DNA of 34,920 nt from an uncultured Oscillospiraceae bacterium (GCA_934670025.1 CAKUOS010000019.1:1-34920), one strand, 5' to 3'. Counted from the stretch's first letter, positions 1 to 7,875 are shown. The notes: a model not told the origin generated them from the sequence alone. Made by a program: numbers and translations.

Positions 1-214
1 CCTTTTAGCACTTTAGTCCGTTATCAACTTCTTTAATATATTCAGTTTCTCGCATTTTCCGTGTTTTCGGATGATTTTACTTGAAATCGTGATTTTCTAC
101 AAGAGATTTCCGGGATATGCAGCTTTACAGTCCAAATAATTCTGGATGCTGTGTGATTATTCTGAAAAGCCAGCTCTCCATTTCCTATGAAAAAATCGTA
201 TCCTTTTGCTTCAT
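1..214. mobile_element. A+T-rich DNA abutting truncated sigK; putative right end of a skin-like element
   Basis: A hand count gives roughly 36% G+C here, against about 60% just downstream. Base composition changes at the point where recognisable SigK protein begins. No convincing gene is seen on either strand, only ORFs under 50 codons without ribosome-binding sites. In several Bacillus and Clostridium species sigK is interrupted by a 'skin' element that a serine recombinase excises in the mother cell. This stretch would be the terminal part of such an element. The recombinase and the 5' half of sigK would lie outside the window, so this identification is inference. Confidence 0.5.
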
Positions 215-727
215 CCGAATAAAAAATACTACTCGCAGTCGGCCGATCAGGAGGATCTGATCTCCATCGGCACCATCGGACTCATCAAGGGCATCTCGAC
301 GTTCGACGCATCCAAGGGCGCACGCCTTGCGACCTACGCCGCAAGATGTGTAGAAAATGAGATCCTCATGTATTTTCGGTCGCTGCGAAAGACCGCGGGC
401 GACGTGTCGCTCTCGGACTGCATCGAGACGGGCAAGGACGGCAACGCGCTGTCTTTGATGGACGTTCTGTGCTCCGATGAGGACCTGTTTGAGGATCTCA
501 GCGCGCGGCAGATGTACAAAAAGCTCTATGAGGTCATGGACGAGGTGCTGACGGAGCGCGAAAAGCTCGTGCTGACACTGCGCTACGGGCTCGGCGACCG
601 CACGCCGCTCACGCAGCGCGAGATCGCCGCAAAGTGCGGCATCAGCCGCAGCTATGTATCGCGCATTGAGAAAAAAGCGCTCGCCGCCTTACAGCACGCG
701 CTGCAAGGCTACACGCAGGACGGCTGA
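206..727 (+). CDS. sigK: RNA polymerase sporulation sigma factor SigK, 3' portion only
   Basis: SigK directs late mother-cell transcription during sporulation (coat and cortex genes). The ORF matches SigK from about KKYYSQSADQEDLIS onward. It holds the end of region 2.1, region 2.2-2.4 (DLISIGTIGLIKGI, LATYAARCVENEIL) and a complete region 4 with the helix-turn-helix TQREIAAKCGISRSYVSRIE. A full SigK is about 230-240 residues with a pro-sequence and region 1.2/2.1 at the front. Roughly the first 65-70 residues are missing here. An in-frame TGA lies at 188-190. The only start in frame before the homology is a TTG without a ribosome-binding site, so this half is unlikely to be translated alone. 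The pattern fits a gene split by a skin-like element and restored by excision. A decayed gene or an assembly junction are the alternatives. A strong hairpin terminator follows. Confidence 0.85.
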   Translation: MLHPNKKYYSQSADQEDLISIGTIGLIKGISTFDASKGARLATYAARCVENEILMYFRSLRKTAGDVSLSDCIETGKDGNALSLMDVLCSDEDLFEDLSARQMYKKLYEVMDEVLTEREKLVLTLRYGLGDRTPLTQREIAAKCGISRSYVSRIEKKALAALQHALQGYTQDG

Positions 728-733
728 CAGACG

Positions 734-770
734 CACAGCGCCCGGAGGAACCCTCCGGGCGCTGTGTGTT
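734..770 (+). terminator. Intrinsic terminator after sigK
   Basis: A perfect 15-bp stem (734-748 with 752-766, core AGCGCCCGGAGG) with a 3-nt loop is followed by TGTTGTT. It lies between the sigK stop and the stop of the convergent RNHCP gene, so it may serve both strands, although the T-tract is on the plus side. Confidence 0.8.
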
Positions 771-776
771 GTTCGG

Positions 777-1202
777 TTATCGAAGACTCCCCTCGCCGCC
801 CATGATCTGCGTCATCTCCTCGATGCGCTCGAGCGGGAACGGCGGCGCGCACAACGGCTTCATGGCGATGGACATGAGCTTCATCGGATTGTCGTCCGCG
901 GCCACGCGGTTGGAACTGAGCGCGCCGCAGCGTTTGCAGCGGTGGATGACAGCCCATTCGCCGCCCTTGCGCACCCAGACCGCGACCGGCTCCATGATGC
1001 CGCCGCAGTCGCTTGCCCGGTCGCCGGGTTCGATGTCCACGTGCAGGCTTGAAAGACAGTTCGGGCAATGGTTGCGGTGATCGGAGCCCGCGTTTTCGGG
1101 CACGACCGTCCGCCCGCAGACCTTGCAGATGAATGTATCGTGGCAGGCGTGCGTCTTATAATAACCTTTTTCAAAAGTTTTGCGTCTGTTTTCGCGGTTC
1201 AT
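777..1202 (-). CDS. RNHCP domain-containing protein
   Basis: This 141-residue protein carries the RNHCP motif that names the family: RNHCPNC at about residues 43-49. CKVC (26-29), a Cys near 66 and CKRC (89-92) complete two Cys pairs that could bind zinc. The family is widespread in Firmicutes and Actinobacteria, its biochemical role is unknown, and a nucleic-acid or metal-binding role is only a guess. The N-terminus is basic (NRENRRK). The start is well supported by AGGAGG seven bases upstream. The gene is convergent with sigK and about 185 bp downstream of the GNAT gene on the same strand, so it may have its own promoter. The product is probably cytoplasmic, since no signal peptide or membrane segment is present. 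Confidence 0.8.
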   Translation of the reverse strand: MNRENRRKTFEKGYYKTHACHDTFICKVCGRTVVPENAGSDHRNHCPNCLSSLHVDIEPGDRASDCGGIMEPVAVWVRKGGEWAVIHRCKRCGALSSNRVAADDNPMKLMSIAMKPLCAPPFPLERIEEMTQIMGGEGSLR

Positions 1203-1387
1203 TGTGATTCCTCCTGAAGATGTGTGATCCAGCCTTCGGGAGGAGCGGCGTGTGTTTGAATTTGCCGGACCTCCCGGTCAGGCCACACGCTCCAGTGATA
1301 CGGTTGTAAGGTTCAAAAATTTCTCCTTCTGTTATGGTTTTGATATTTTTTCATATAACGCCGCTGCGCGGCGTGATATTCCGTACT

Positions 1388-1876
1388 TTACAGCTTCAGC
1401 TCCAGATGGCTCCGATAGGGCTGAAACCCCGCCGCCTGATAGAACTGCTTCGCGGCCTCGTTGAACGTCCAGACGTCAAGCTCCAGCCGGTCAAAGCCCA
1501 GCCGCGCGGCCTCTGCCTTGCAGAAATCCAGCAGCGCCGTCCCGGCGCCGCGCCGGCGGGCCGTTTCGTCCACGCCGAATTCCTCGATGTGATACAGCCG
1601 CATGGGGCACAGATACGCCGTCGCAGGCCGGTCTACATACTGCGCGACGGCAAAGCCGCAGATCGTTTCGCCGAGACAGGCGACGATCACGCCATAGTCC
1701 GGTGCGTCGAACAGCGTGTATATGCGCTGCCGCAGCTCCTCGCAGAAGCCCGGACGAAAAATATCCGGGCGTCCCTGCGCGTGCAGTTCGTTTACCATCC
1801 CGCGCAGCTCGTTCACGCGCGGCAGTTCCTCACGCGCGGCATATCTTACGGTCAATTCTGTCGGTTCTCCGTTCAT
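1388..1876 (-). CDS. GNAT-family N-acetyltransferase
   Basis: This 162-residue protein has the GNAT fold pattern. An acceptor-side N-terminal half is followed by motif A with the acetyl-CoA pyrophosphate loop RRRGAGTALLDF (about residues 107-118), and then by motif B, where Asn and Tyr sit in WTFNEAAKQFYQAAGF. It would transfer an acetyl group from acetyl-CoA to an amine; the substrate cannot be told from sequence. The start at MNGEPTEL is chosen because GGAAGGAGG lies just upstream; an earlier in-frame ATG has no such site. It begins 29 bases after the stop of the membrane-protein gene and is probably the last gene of the tetR operon. A weak hairpin near 1360 (ACGCCGC/GCGGCGT) lies beyond the stop. 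Confidence 0.85.
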   Translation of the reverse strand: MNGEPTELTVRYAAREELPRVNELRGMVNELHAQGRPDIFRPGFCEELRQRIYTLFDAPDYGVIVACLGETICGFAVAQYVDRPATAYLCPMRLYHIEEFGVDETARRRGAGTALLDFCKAEAARLGFDRLELDVWTFNEAAKQFYQAAGFQPYRSHLELKL

Positions 1877-1905
1877 AAACAGCCTCCTTCCCTGCATTTT
1901 CACGC

Positions 1906-2319
1906 TCAGCGCAGCACGAGACGGGAAATTTCCATCGTGACGATCTTCAAAACCGCGCCGCCCGACATCACATAGAACCAGATCTCGCGCAGCTTCTGCG
2001 TTTTGGCGATGGGCGTGGCGATGGCCGCGATCACGATCAGCAGCGCGCCGATGCAGCCGACGACGGTCGGAACGCTCACAAGCGGGAACAGGCCCGGCGC
2101 GCAGCTGCCGTCGATGGCGTGCTGGATGGTCTTATCCAGACCGTCCCGCGCCGCTGCGAAGCAGCAGATCACCAGCCCGAACACGAGCACCAGCAGGCTT
2201 CTGCGGCCCCAGCAGAGGACATTTGCCCTTGTGCCGACCGTATAGCCGATGAAGCCCAGCAGCGCCGCGATCATCAGCGTCGTGGCTGTCGTCACGGCAT
2301 TTCCAAAATATAGTTTCAT
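1906..2319 (-). CDS. Four-helix integral membrane protein, unknown function
   Basis: This 137-residue protein shows four hydrophobic segments at about residues 8-29, 41-57, 78-105 and 114-132, with a short basic loop (GRR) after the first. I do not recognise the family. Small membrane proteins beside a TetR regulator are often part of an export or stress response, but nothing here proves that. Its start lies one base beyond the end of the tetR coding region, with AAAGGGAG upstream inside tetR, so it is almost certainly co-transcribed and coupled to tetR. The GNAT gene follows 29 bases downstream. Confidence 0.7.
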   Translation of the reverse strand: MKLYFGNAVTTATTLMIAALLGFIGYTVGTRANVLCWGRRSLLVLVFGLVICCFAAARDGLDKTIQHAIDGSCAPGLFPLVSVPTVVGCIGALLIVIAAIATPIAKTQKLREIWFYVMSGGAVLKIVTMEISRLVLR

Positions 2320-2320
2320 G

Positions 2321-2995
2321 TCATACGACTCCCTTTCCGTTTCCCGGATCTTGTTTTTCTAATATCTGCTGCCGGTCTGCCTGAAACATCCGGTAAAACA
2401 GCCCGACATGGCGGCGCAGCTTTTCCAGACATTCCGCCTCCCGTTCCGGCTGCCGGTCGCAGATCGCGATGAGCGTCAGGACCGGCGCGACATATTGCAG
2501 CGCCATCGTGTCCGCGTCCGCATCCCGCAGCTCGCCCGCCGCGATCAGATTGCGGAAGATCCCCGCGTGATAGGCGCACACGCGCTCGACATACCGCTGC
2601 GAATACAGCGCCGCCAGCTCCGCGGAGCGGAACTGCTCGATGGTCATCATGCGCCGAAAACGGCTGATCGTCTCGTTATGCAGCGAGTACACAAAGATCT
2701 GCCGCACCTTTTCGAACAGCCCCTCCTCCGTGATATGCGCGAAGACGCCGATATCCTGCGCGGCATTCTGCACGTGGATGTTGATTTTATCGGTGTCGCG
2801 CTCATACTGCGCGGCGGTTTCCGCCACGATAGCATCGAAAATGGCCTGTTTGCCCGCAAAATGGTTATACAGGGACGGCGCTTTGATGCCGGCCGCGGCC
2901 GCGATCTGATTGACGCTGACCGCGTCGTAGCCCTGCGATGCGAAAAGCGCAAGCGCCCGGTCGAGGATCCGTTGTCTGGTATCTTCCTGTCTCAT
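2321..2995 (-). CDS. TetR/AcrR-family transcriptional regulator
   Basis: This is a 224-residue one-component regulator. Residues 5-50 form the classic TetR helix-turn-helix (RQRILDRALALFASQGYDAVSVNQIAAAAG, broken here only by description, then APSLYNHFAGK). The C-terminal part would be the ligand-binding and dimerisation domain, whose ligand cannot be predicted. A 20-bp near-perfect palindrome sits directly downstream of a consensus promoter and upstream of the start codon, which strongly suggests that the protein represses its own operon (tetR, a four-helix membrane protein, GNAT). Length and layout are normal for the family. The upstream neighbour galK is on the same strand but separated by a terminator, so the galactose genes are a different unit. 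Confidence 0.9.
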   Translation of the reverse strand: MRQEDTRQRILDRALALFASQGYDAVSVNQIAAAAGIKAPSLYNHFAGKQAIFDAIVAETAAQYERDTDKINIHVQNAAQDIGVFAHITEEGLFEKVRQIFVYSLHNETISRFRRMMTIEQFRSAELAALYSQRYVERVCAYHAGIFRNLIAAGELRDADADTMALQYVAPVLTLIAICDRQPEREAECLEKLRRHVGLFYRMFQADRQQILEKQDPGNGKGVV

Positions 2996-3009
2996 GAGGC
3001 CTCCGTAAT

Positions 3010-3059
3010 ACTAATGAACGTTCGTTAGTCAATATAGCGCAGAATCCCGCGTTTGTCAA
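3010..3059 (-). promoter_or_regulatory. tetR promoter with palindromic operator
   Basis: On the minus strand TTGACA (3059-3054) and TATATT (3036-3031) are spaced by 17 bases. Immediately downstream, over the expected transcription start, is the near-palindrome ACTAATGAACGTTCGTTAGT (3029-3010), with one symmetric pair imperfect. The arrangement is that of an autorepressed TetR operon. Confidence 0.85.
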
Positions 3060-3060
3060 C

Positions 3061-3101
3061 GGTAAAATAAGCGCCCCGCCCGGAAATCGCCCGGACGGGG
3101 C
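3061..3101 (-). terminator. Terminator after galK
   Basis: An 11-bp G+C stem (GCCCCG..CCGG with CCGG..CGGGGC, one wobble pair, arms 3101-3091 and 3083-3073) is followed on the minus strand by GCTTATTTTA. It closes the galE-galT-galK unit ahead of the tetR promoter. Confidence 0.75.
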
Positions 3102-3108
3102 TTGCGGT

Positions 3109-4218
3109 TTATCGGATCTGGAGTTCGTGGCAGTGGCCCGCGCCAAGAACGGCCTCGACGGCGGTTTTGAAGCCGTCGAATTTGTCGTTCGGGACGAACG
3201 CGAGAGCCGTGCCCGCGAAGCCGCCGCCGTGGACGCGGACAGCGCCTTCGCCGCCGAGCAGCTGCTGGCACAGCGCAATGGTGAACGCCATGTCCTGCTT
3301 TTCGATGTAGCCCGCCGGGGTCACGTTTTGCAGCAGCGTCCACGACGCCATGCCGGACTCGTTGACATAATGCAGGAACGCCCCGAAATTGTCGTTCTTC
3401 AGCGCCCGCACCTGGAGCTGCACACGCTTGTTCTCGTTGAAGAAGTGGATGGCCCGCAGCACCGCGCGGTCGCCGGTTTCCTTGCGGACATTGGCGATTT
3501 TGGCGTAAAATTCCGCCTCATCCACCTCGCGGAGCACTTCCTTGCCGAAGAACTTCGCGACCTTTTTCATTTCAATCGGCATCGCCGCGTATTCATCCGT
3601 CAGGTCGGCGTGGTCTGCGCCGGAGTCGATCGTGCAGAGCGTATAGCCGCTGTGCGCAAAGTCGTAATCGACCTTCTCGACGACCGGCGTTTTCGGGTCG
3701 TTGAAGTCGATGAACACCAATCCGCCGACGCTCGACGCCATCTGATCCATCAGACCCGAAGGCTTGCCGTAGTACACGTTTTCCGCGTACTGCCCGATCT
3801 GCGCAATCTCAATCGCCGACACGGCATTGTCTGCGAACAAGCCGTTGAGAATCCTGCCAATCAGGACTTCAAACGCCGCCGAGCTGGACAGCCCCGAACC
3901 GGGCAGCACGGTCGATCTGACCTTCGCGTCAAAGCCTGCCAGCTTGTACCCGCGCTGGGCAAACGCTGCCGCCACGCCGCGAATCAGCGCCGCAGTGGTA
4001 TTCTTTTCAGATTCTTTGACAGCCAGATCATTCAGGTCGATCTCAACGGGCTTGTAGCCCTCGGAATCCACGCGGATGGTGTTCGTGCCGTTGAGCCGAA
4101 CTTCCGCCGTCGTCTCCATATCGACCGCCGCAGCCAGCACACAGCCGTGCTGGTGGTCGGTGTGGTTGCCGCCGATCTCCGTGCGGCCGGGCGCGGAAAA
4201 ATGATACGTTTTATCCAT
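3109..4218 (-). CDS. galK: Galactokinase
   Basis: GalK phosphorylates galactose with ATP to galactose-1-phosphate, the first step of the Leloir pathway. The 369-residue protein has the three GHMP-kinase motifs: an N-terminal substrate motif (APGRTEIGGNHTDHQ, residues about 9-23), the ATP loop LPGSGLSSSAAFE and the C-terminal RVHGGGFAGTALAF. The N-terminal motif departs from the usual GRxNLIGEHxDY: Asn replaces the Glu of GEH, and His replaces the Tyr after Asp. That Glu contacts the sugar in characterised galactokinases, so sugar preference might be shifted, although I believe this variant is common in this part of the Clostridia. The start overlaps the galT stop by a few bases, so translation is coupled. 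It is the last gene of the galactose unit. Confidence 0.93.
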   Translation of the reverse strand: MDKTYHFSAPGRTEIGGNHTDHQHGCVLAAAVDMETTAEVRLNGTNTIRVDSEGYKPVEIDLNDLAVKESEKNTTAALIRGVAAAFAQRGYKLAGFDAKVRSTVLPGSGLSSSAAFEVLIGRILNGLFADNAVSAIEIAQIGQYAENVYYGKPSGLMDQMASSVGGLVFIDFNDPKTPVVEKVDYDFAHSGYTLCTIDSGADHADLTDEYAAMPIEMKKVAKFFGKEVLREVDEAEFYAKIANVRKETGDRAVLRAIHFFNENKRVQLQVRALKNDNFGAFLHYVNESGMASWTLLQNVTPAGYIEKQDMAFTIALCQQLLGGEGAVRVHGGGFAGTALAFVPNDKFDGFKTAVEAVLGAGHCHELQIR

Positions 4219-5719
4219 TCTGAACCTCCGTCAGGAACTTTTTGAGGTGTTCACGTCCCTCTGCCGTGCATTTGTAGACGCCTGCACATTCGAGCACCTT
4301 GGCAAATACCTGCCCGATCTCGAACTTGATGATATCTTCCGCGTTTTCGGCATTGAATTCCGGATGGCGCTTTAGGAAGCCCTCTGCCCAATCCGCGTGC
4401 TTGGCAAGCTCATCGTTTTCACGCAGATTTTCGCCGTTCAGCAGCGCAGTTTTGAGGTCGGCCATCTCTTTTTTCAGTCTGCCGGGCAGGATCGCCAGAC
4501 CCATGACCTCGATCAGGCCGATGTTCTCCTTCTTGATATGGTGCAGCTCCTCATGCGGATGATAGAGACCCATCGGATGTTCTTTTGTCGTCAGGTTGTT
4601 GCGGAGCACAAGGTCAAGCTCATAGCGACCCTTCCGCATCCGCGCAATCGGCGTGATCGTATTGTGCGGTTCTCCGTCCGTTTCCGCGAAGATCATCGCC
4701 TCCGGGTCGGAATACTTGCGCCACTTGGAGAGGATCCTGCCTGCCAGTTCGCAGAGCTGGTTTTTGTTTTCCGAGTTCAGGCGAAGCACCGTCATCGGAT
4801 ACTTGACCACACAGCAATCCACATCCTCAAAGCCCGGAATCTCGAACGAAAATTCCGGCTCCGCCTTCTCCATCGGGAAGGTATGGTGGCCGCCCTGGAA
4901 GTGCTCATGCGCAAGAATGCTGCCGCCCACGATGGGCAGATCAGCGTTCGAACCGAGGAAATAGTGCGGGAACTGCTCGACGAACGAAAACAGCTTGTCA
5001 AACGCCGAGCGGTCAATCACCATCGGCGTATGCTCAGTGTTCATGACGATGGCGTGCTCATTGTAGTAAACGTAGGGCGAATACTGGAAGCCCCAAGGCT
5101 GACCGTTCACGGTCACGGGCATGACGCGCAAATTCTGCCGCGCCGGGTGCGAAATCGTGCCCGCGTAGCCGACGTTTTCGACGCAAAGCAGGCATTTGGG
5201 ATATCCGGACGCCTTTTTCAGCTTCGCCGCCGCGATGTCGCGCGGATCTTTTTCGGGCTTCGAGAGGTTGATGGAAATTTCAAGTTCGCCGTACTTCGTG
5301 TCAGAAACCCAATGCTCATCCTTCGCAATGCGGTCGCGGCGGATGTAGTTGCAGTCCTGACTCAGCTTATAGAAGTAGTCGGTCGCCGCTTTCGGGCTTT
5401 CCGCGTAGAGCGACCAGAACTTCCGCACAACTTCCGACGGCCGCGGCGTGACACAGCCCATGAGCCGCGTATCAAACAGGTCGCGCTCCGCAATGGTGTC
5501 CGCGATCATACCCTGTTCTGCCGCATAGTCGCACAGAATATTCAGGCATTCCGGAAACTCATAGTGCTCTTTCTGCTTTTCATAGCTTTCGAGCTTCAGC
5601 TCCGCAAGGAGGCTGTTCCGCGCAAACGTCTCGTCCAGCGGGTGCAGGAGTTCGCAATTCTTCGCGTAGTCGAGCAGCGAATCGACCGCCGCCCAAACCG
5701 TCTCAATCTTCATAGCCAT
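4211..5719 (-). CDS. galT: UTP-hexose-1-phosphate uridylyltransferase (class II GalT)
   Basis: GalT exchanges UMP between UDP-glucose and galactose-1-phosphate, giving UDP-galactose and glucose-1-phosphate. At 502 residues it matches the long Firmicute-type (class II) enzyme, not the ~350-residue E. coli type. The active-site histidines are in HEHFQGG at about residues 271-277, preceded by GSNADLPIVGGS. A CLLC pair near 176-179 could bind metal. The start MAMKIET is preferred because AAGGAGC lies six bases upstream, inside the end of galE. It overlaps the galE stop, and its own stop overlaps the galK start, so galE-galT-galK form a translationally coupled unit. A longer in-frame extension upstream overlaps galE and is not supported. 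Confidence 0.93.
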   Translation of the reverse strand: MAMKIETVWAAVDSLLDYAKNCELLHPLDETFARNSLLAELKLESYEKQKEHYEFPECLNILCDYAAEQGMIADTIAERDLFDTRLMGCVTPRPSEVVRKFWSLYAESPKAATDYFYKLSQDCNYIRRDRIAKDEHWVSDTKYGELEISINLSKPEKDPRDIAAAKLKKASGYPKCLLCVENVGYAGTISHPARQNLRVMPVTVNGQPWGFQYSPYVYYNEHAIVMNTEHTPMVIDRSAFDKLFSFVEQFPHYFLGSNADLPIVGGSILAHEHFQGGHHTFPMEKAEPEFSFEIPGFEDVDCCVVKYPMTVLRLNSENKNQLCELAGRILSKWRKYSDPEAMIFAETDGEPHNTITPIARMRKGRYELDLVLRNNLTTKEHPMGLYHPHEELHHIKKENIGLIEVMGLAILPGRLKKEMADLKTALLNGENLRENDELAKHADWAEGFLKRHPEFNAENAEDIIKFEIGQVFAKVLECAGVYKCTAEGREHLKKFLTEVQNG

Positions 5720-6695
5720 TCGGATGCTCCTTGTGCCAGTTCCACGCAGAACCGATGATCGTCTCAATATCGTCATACTTCGGCTTCCAGCCAAGCACCG
5801 TTTTCGCCTTTTCGCTGGACGCAACTAACTGTGCCGGGTCGCCCGCACGGCGAGCTGCCATCTCGCACTTGATGGGCTTACCGACGACCTTCTCCGCCGT
5901 GTCGATGATCTCCTTGACGGTAAAGCCAACGCCGTTGCCAAGATTGAACACGTTGTTCTCGCCGCCGTTCATCAGATATTCTGCCGCCAGAATGTGCGCA
6001 GACGCGAGGTCTGTGACGTGGATATAGTCGCGGACGCAAGTGCCGTCGCGCGTGGGATAGTCGTCGCCAAAGATGGAAACGTGATCGCGCTGACCGTTCG
6101 GGACCTGCAGGACGATGGGGATGAGGTGCGTCTCGGGGTTATGTGCCTCGCCGATCTTGCCGGACATATGCGCGCCGCAGGCGTTGAAGTAGCGCAGCGC
6201 CACAAAGTGGATGCCGTGCGCGACGGACGCCCAATAGAACATACGCTCCATCGAGAGCTTCGTCTCGCCGTAGCAGTTCGTGGGGTGCGTCGGGTCGGTT
6301 TCCAGAATGGGCACACGCTCGGGTTCGCCGTAGGTCGCGGCGGTCGACGAGAAGACGATGTACTTGACGCCGTGCTCGATCATGCTCTGGAGCATCGTCC
6401 GCGTGCCGCCGAGGTTGTTGTCGTAATATTTCAGCGGATTGACCATGCTCTCGCCGACCTGCGAGTTGGCCGCAAAGTGGATGACCGCGTCGATCTTCTC
6501 CGACGAGAAGACATGATCGCAGAATTCCTTGTTCCGAATGTCACCCTGATAGAACCGCGCCTTCGGATGCACAGCCTTACGGAAGCCGGTTTCCAGATTG
6601 TCCGCCACGACCACGTCATAGCCGTTGTCGATCAGCTCATACACGGTGTGGCTGCCGATGTAGCCCGCGCCGCCTAATACCAGAATTGTTTTCAT
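5703..6695 (-). CDS. galE: UDP-glucose 4-epimerase
   Basis: GalE interconverts UDP-galactose and UDP-glucose with tightly bound NAD+, closing the Leloir cycle and supplying UDP-galactose for glycans. The 330-residue protein is an extended short-chain dehydrogenase. The NAD-binding loop GGAGYIGS is at residues 8-15, the catalytic Ser/Thr region SSTAATYG near 116-123, and the YxxxK pair at Tyr142 and Lys146 (CYGETKL). Length is normal. The start at MKTILVLGG is chosen over an upstream ATG because that one falls inside the preceding terminator. A GAGGTCC element stands in for the ribosome-binding site. It follows mglC after a hairpin terminator and has no evident promoter of its own, so read-through from mgl probably drives it. 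Confidence 0.95.
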   Translation of the reverse strand: MKTILVLGGAGYIGSHTVYELIDNGYDVVVADNLETGFRKAVHPKARFYQGDIRNKEFCDHVFSSEKIDAVIHFAANSQVGESMVNPLKYYDNNLGGTRTMLQSMIEHGVKYIVFSSTAATYGEPERVPILETDPTHPTNCYGETKLSMERMFYWASVAHGIHFVALRYFNACGAHMSGKIGEAHNPETHLIPIVLQVPNGQRDHVSIFGDDYPTRDGTCVRDYIHVTDLASAHILAAEYLMNGGENNVFNLGNGVGFTVKEIIDTAEKVVGKPIKCEMAARRAGDPAQLVASSEKAKTVLGWKPKYDDIETIIGSAWNWHKEHPNGYED

Positions 6696-6721
6696 AAAAA
6701 AGGACCTCTTTTCTCCAAAAC

Positions 6722-6748
6722 AGGGGCAGATGAAACTCATCTGCCCCT
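6722..6748 (-). terminator. Terminator/attenuator between mglC and galE
   Basis: A perfect 12-bp stem (AGGGGCAGATGA with TCATCTGCCCCT, 3-nt loop) is followed on the minus strand by GTTTTGG. It lies only 15 bases after the mglC stop and 26 bases before the galE start. It should lower transcription into galETK relative to mglBAC. Confidence 0.75.
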
Positions 6749-6763
6749 ATGTGGTTGGTTTGC

Positions 6764-7861
6764 TTACTTTTTCGCCAGATATTTGCGCATATCGAGCGAG
6801 CACGCCGCAAGGATGATGCCGCCCTTGATGATGTACTGCATGGACGGGTCGATGCCGAGCATGGACAGCGCGACAAAGATGATACGCAGCACGAACACGC
6901 CGAGGACGATGCCGCTGATCTTGCCGGTGCCGCCGACGAACGAAACGCCGCCGATGACGCACGCCGCGATGGCGTCGCACTCGTAGTTCAGGCCCGCAGA
7001 CTGCGTGATGGAGCTGATACGGGCGCCCTCGATGAAGCCCGTGATGCCGTACATCGCGCCGGCCAGCGTATGGACAAGGACCGTGGTCCAGAAGACGTTG
7101 ACACCGGAGACTCTGGCTGCGTCGGCGTTGGAGCCGACGGCGAACATATTCTTGCCGAAGGCCGTCTTATTCCAGATGAACCACATGATGAACACGAAGA
7201 TGGCCGCGTACAGCACGTACCACGGGATGGAGACCTTCGCACCGGAGCCGGTCGTGAACTGCACCAGCGGCGCGGAAACGACGTTCTTGTAATCCTGCGA
7301 CAGACCGGAAACCGGCTGGCCGTTGTTGCCGTTGAGCATGAAGAAGATCAGGATCAGGCCGTAGGTGATGAGCTGCGTGGCCAGCGTGACGATGAACGGA
7401 TGCAGGCTGAACTTCGCAACGAAGAAGCCGTTGACAAGGCCGATGATCGCGCCGACCGCGACAACGACCAGGATCGTCAGCAGGATCCAGCCGCCGGTGA
7501 TCTCAGGCAGATTGGAAAAGAGCTTGCGGGAGATCGTGCGGTCCTGCAAAAGCGCGCCCGCGATAGCGGCGGTCAGGCCGACGACGCGGCCGCCCGACAG
7601 GTCGGTACCGGTCAGGACGATGCAGCCTGCGATGCCGAGTGCCATCGGCAGCGACGCGGCGACAAGGGAAATGATGTTTGCGATTGAGCCCGCGGAGAGG
7701 AAGTTTTCATTCTTGATCGCCGTATAGACGATGAAGATCACCATCAGGATATACAGTGCGTTGTTGAGAATGGCGTCCGCCACGTGACGGCGGCGGTCAC
7801 TCGCGTCGAGTTTGCGGAATTCCTCCTGTTTTCTCTGGAGCTGTTTGACTGGGTTTGCCAT
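6764..7861 (-). CDS. mglC: Galactose/methyl-galactoside ABC transporter permease
   Basis: MglC is the membrane-spanning subunit of a CUT2-type sugar importer, pairing with MglA (ATPase) and receiving sugar from MglB. The 365-residue protein has an N-terminal cytoplasmic stretch rich in charge (about residues 1-40) followed by some eight to ten hydrophobic segments typical of the BPD_transp_2 family. These include the conserved VLTGTDLSGGRVVGL and VIGGVSFVGGTGKI motifs. The start MANPVKQ is supported by AGGAGG upstream; it begins 14 bases after the mglA stop. The sugar assignment to galactose comes from the adjacent Leloir genes, since ribose, xylose and galactose permeases of this family are hard to separate by sequence alone. 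Confidence 0.9.
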   Translation of the reverse strand: MANPVKQLQRKQEEFRKLDASDRRRHVADAILNNALYILMVIFIVYTAIKNENFLSAGSIANIISLVAASLPMALGIAGCIVLTGTDLSGGRVVGLTAAIAGALLQDRTISRKLFSNLPEITGGWILLTILVVVAVGAIIGLVNGFFVAKFSLHPFIVTLATQLITYGLILIFFMLNGNNGQPVSGLSQDYKNVVSAPLVQFTTGSGAKVSIPWYVLYAAIFVFIMWFIWNKTAFGKNMFAVGSNADAARVSGVNVFWTTVLVHTLAGAMYGITGFIEGARISSITQSAGLNYECDAIAACVIGGVSFVGGTGKISGIVLGVFVLRIIFVALSMLGIDPSMQYIIKGGIILAACSLDMRKYLAKK

Positions 7862-7875
7862 ACCGCTCTTCCTCC

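Noticed and set aside
1..205. Short ORFs in the A+T-rich start of the window
   Set aside because: They are all under about 50 codons, without ribosome-binding sites or recognisable motifs, and cannot be supported as genes.
1224..1234. GGCTGGATCAC on the minus strand, resembling the 3' end of 16S rRNA
   Set aside because: Only about eleven bases match and no other rRNA sequence is nearby, so this is coincidence.
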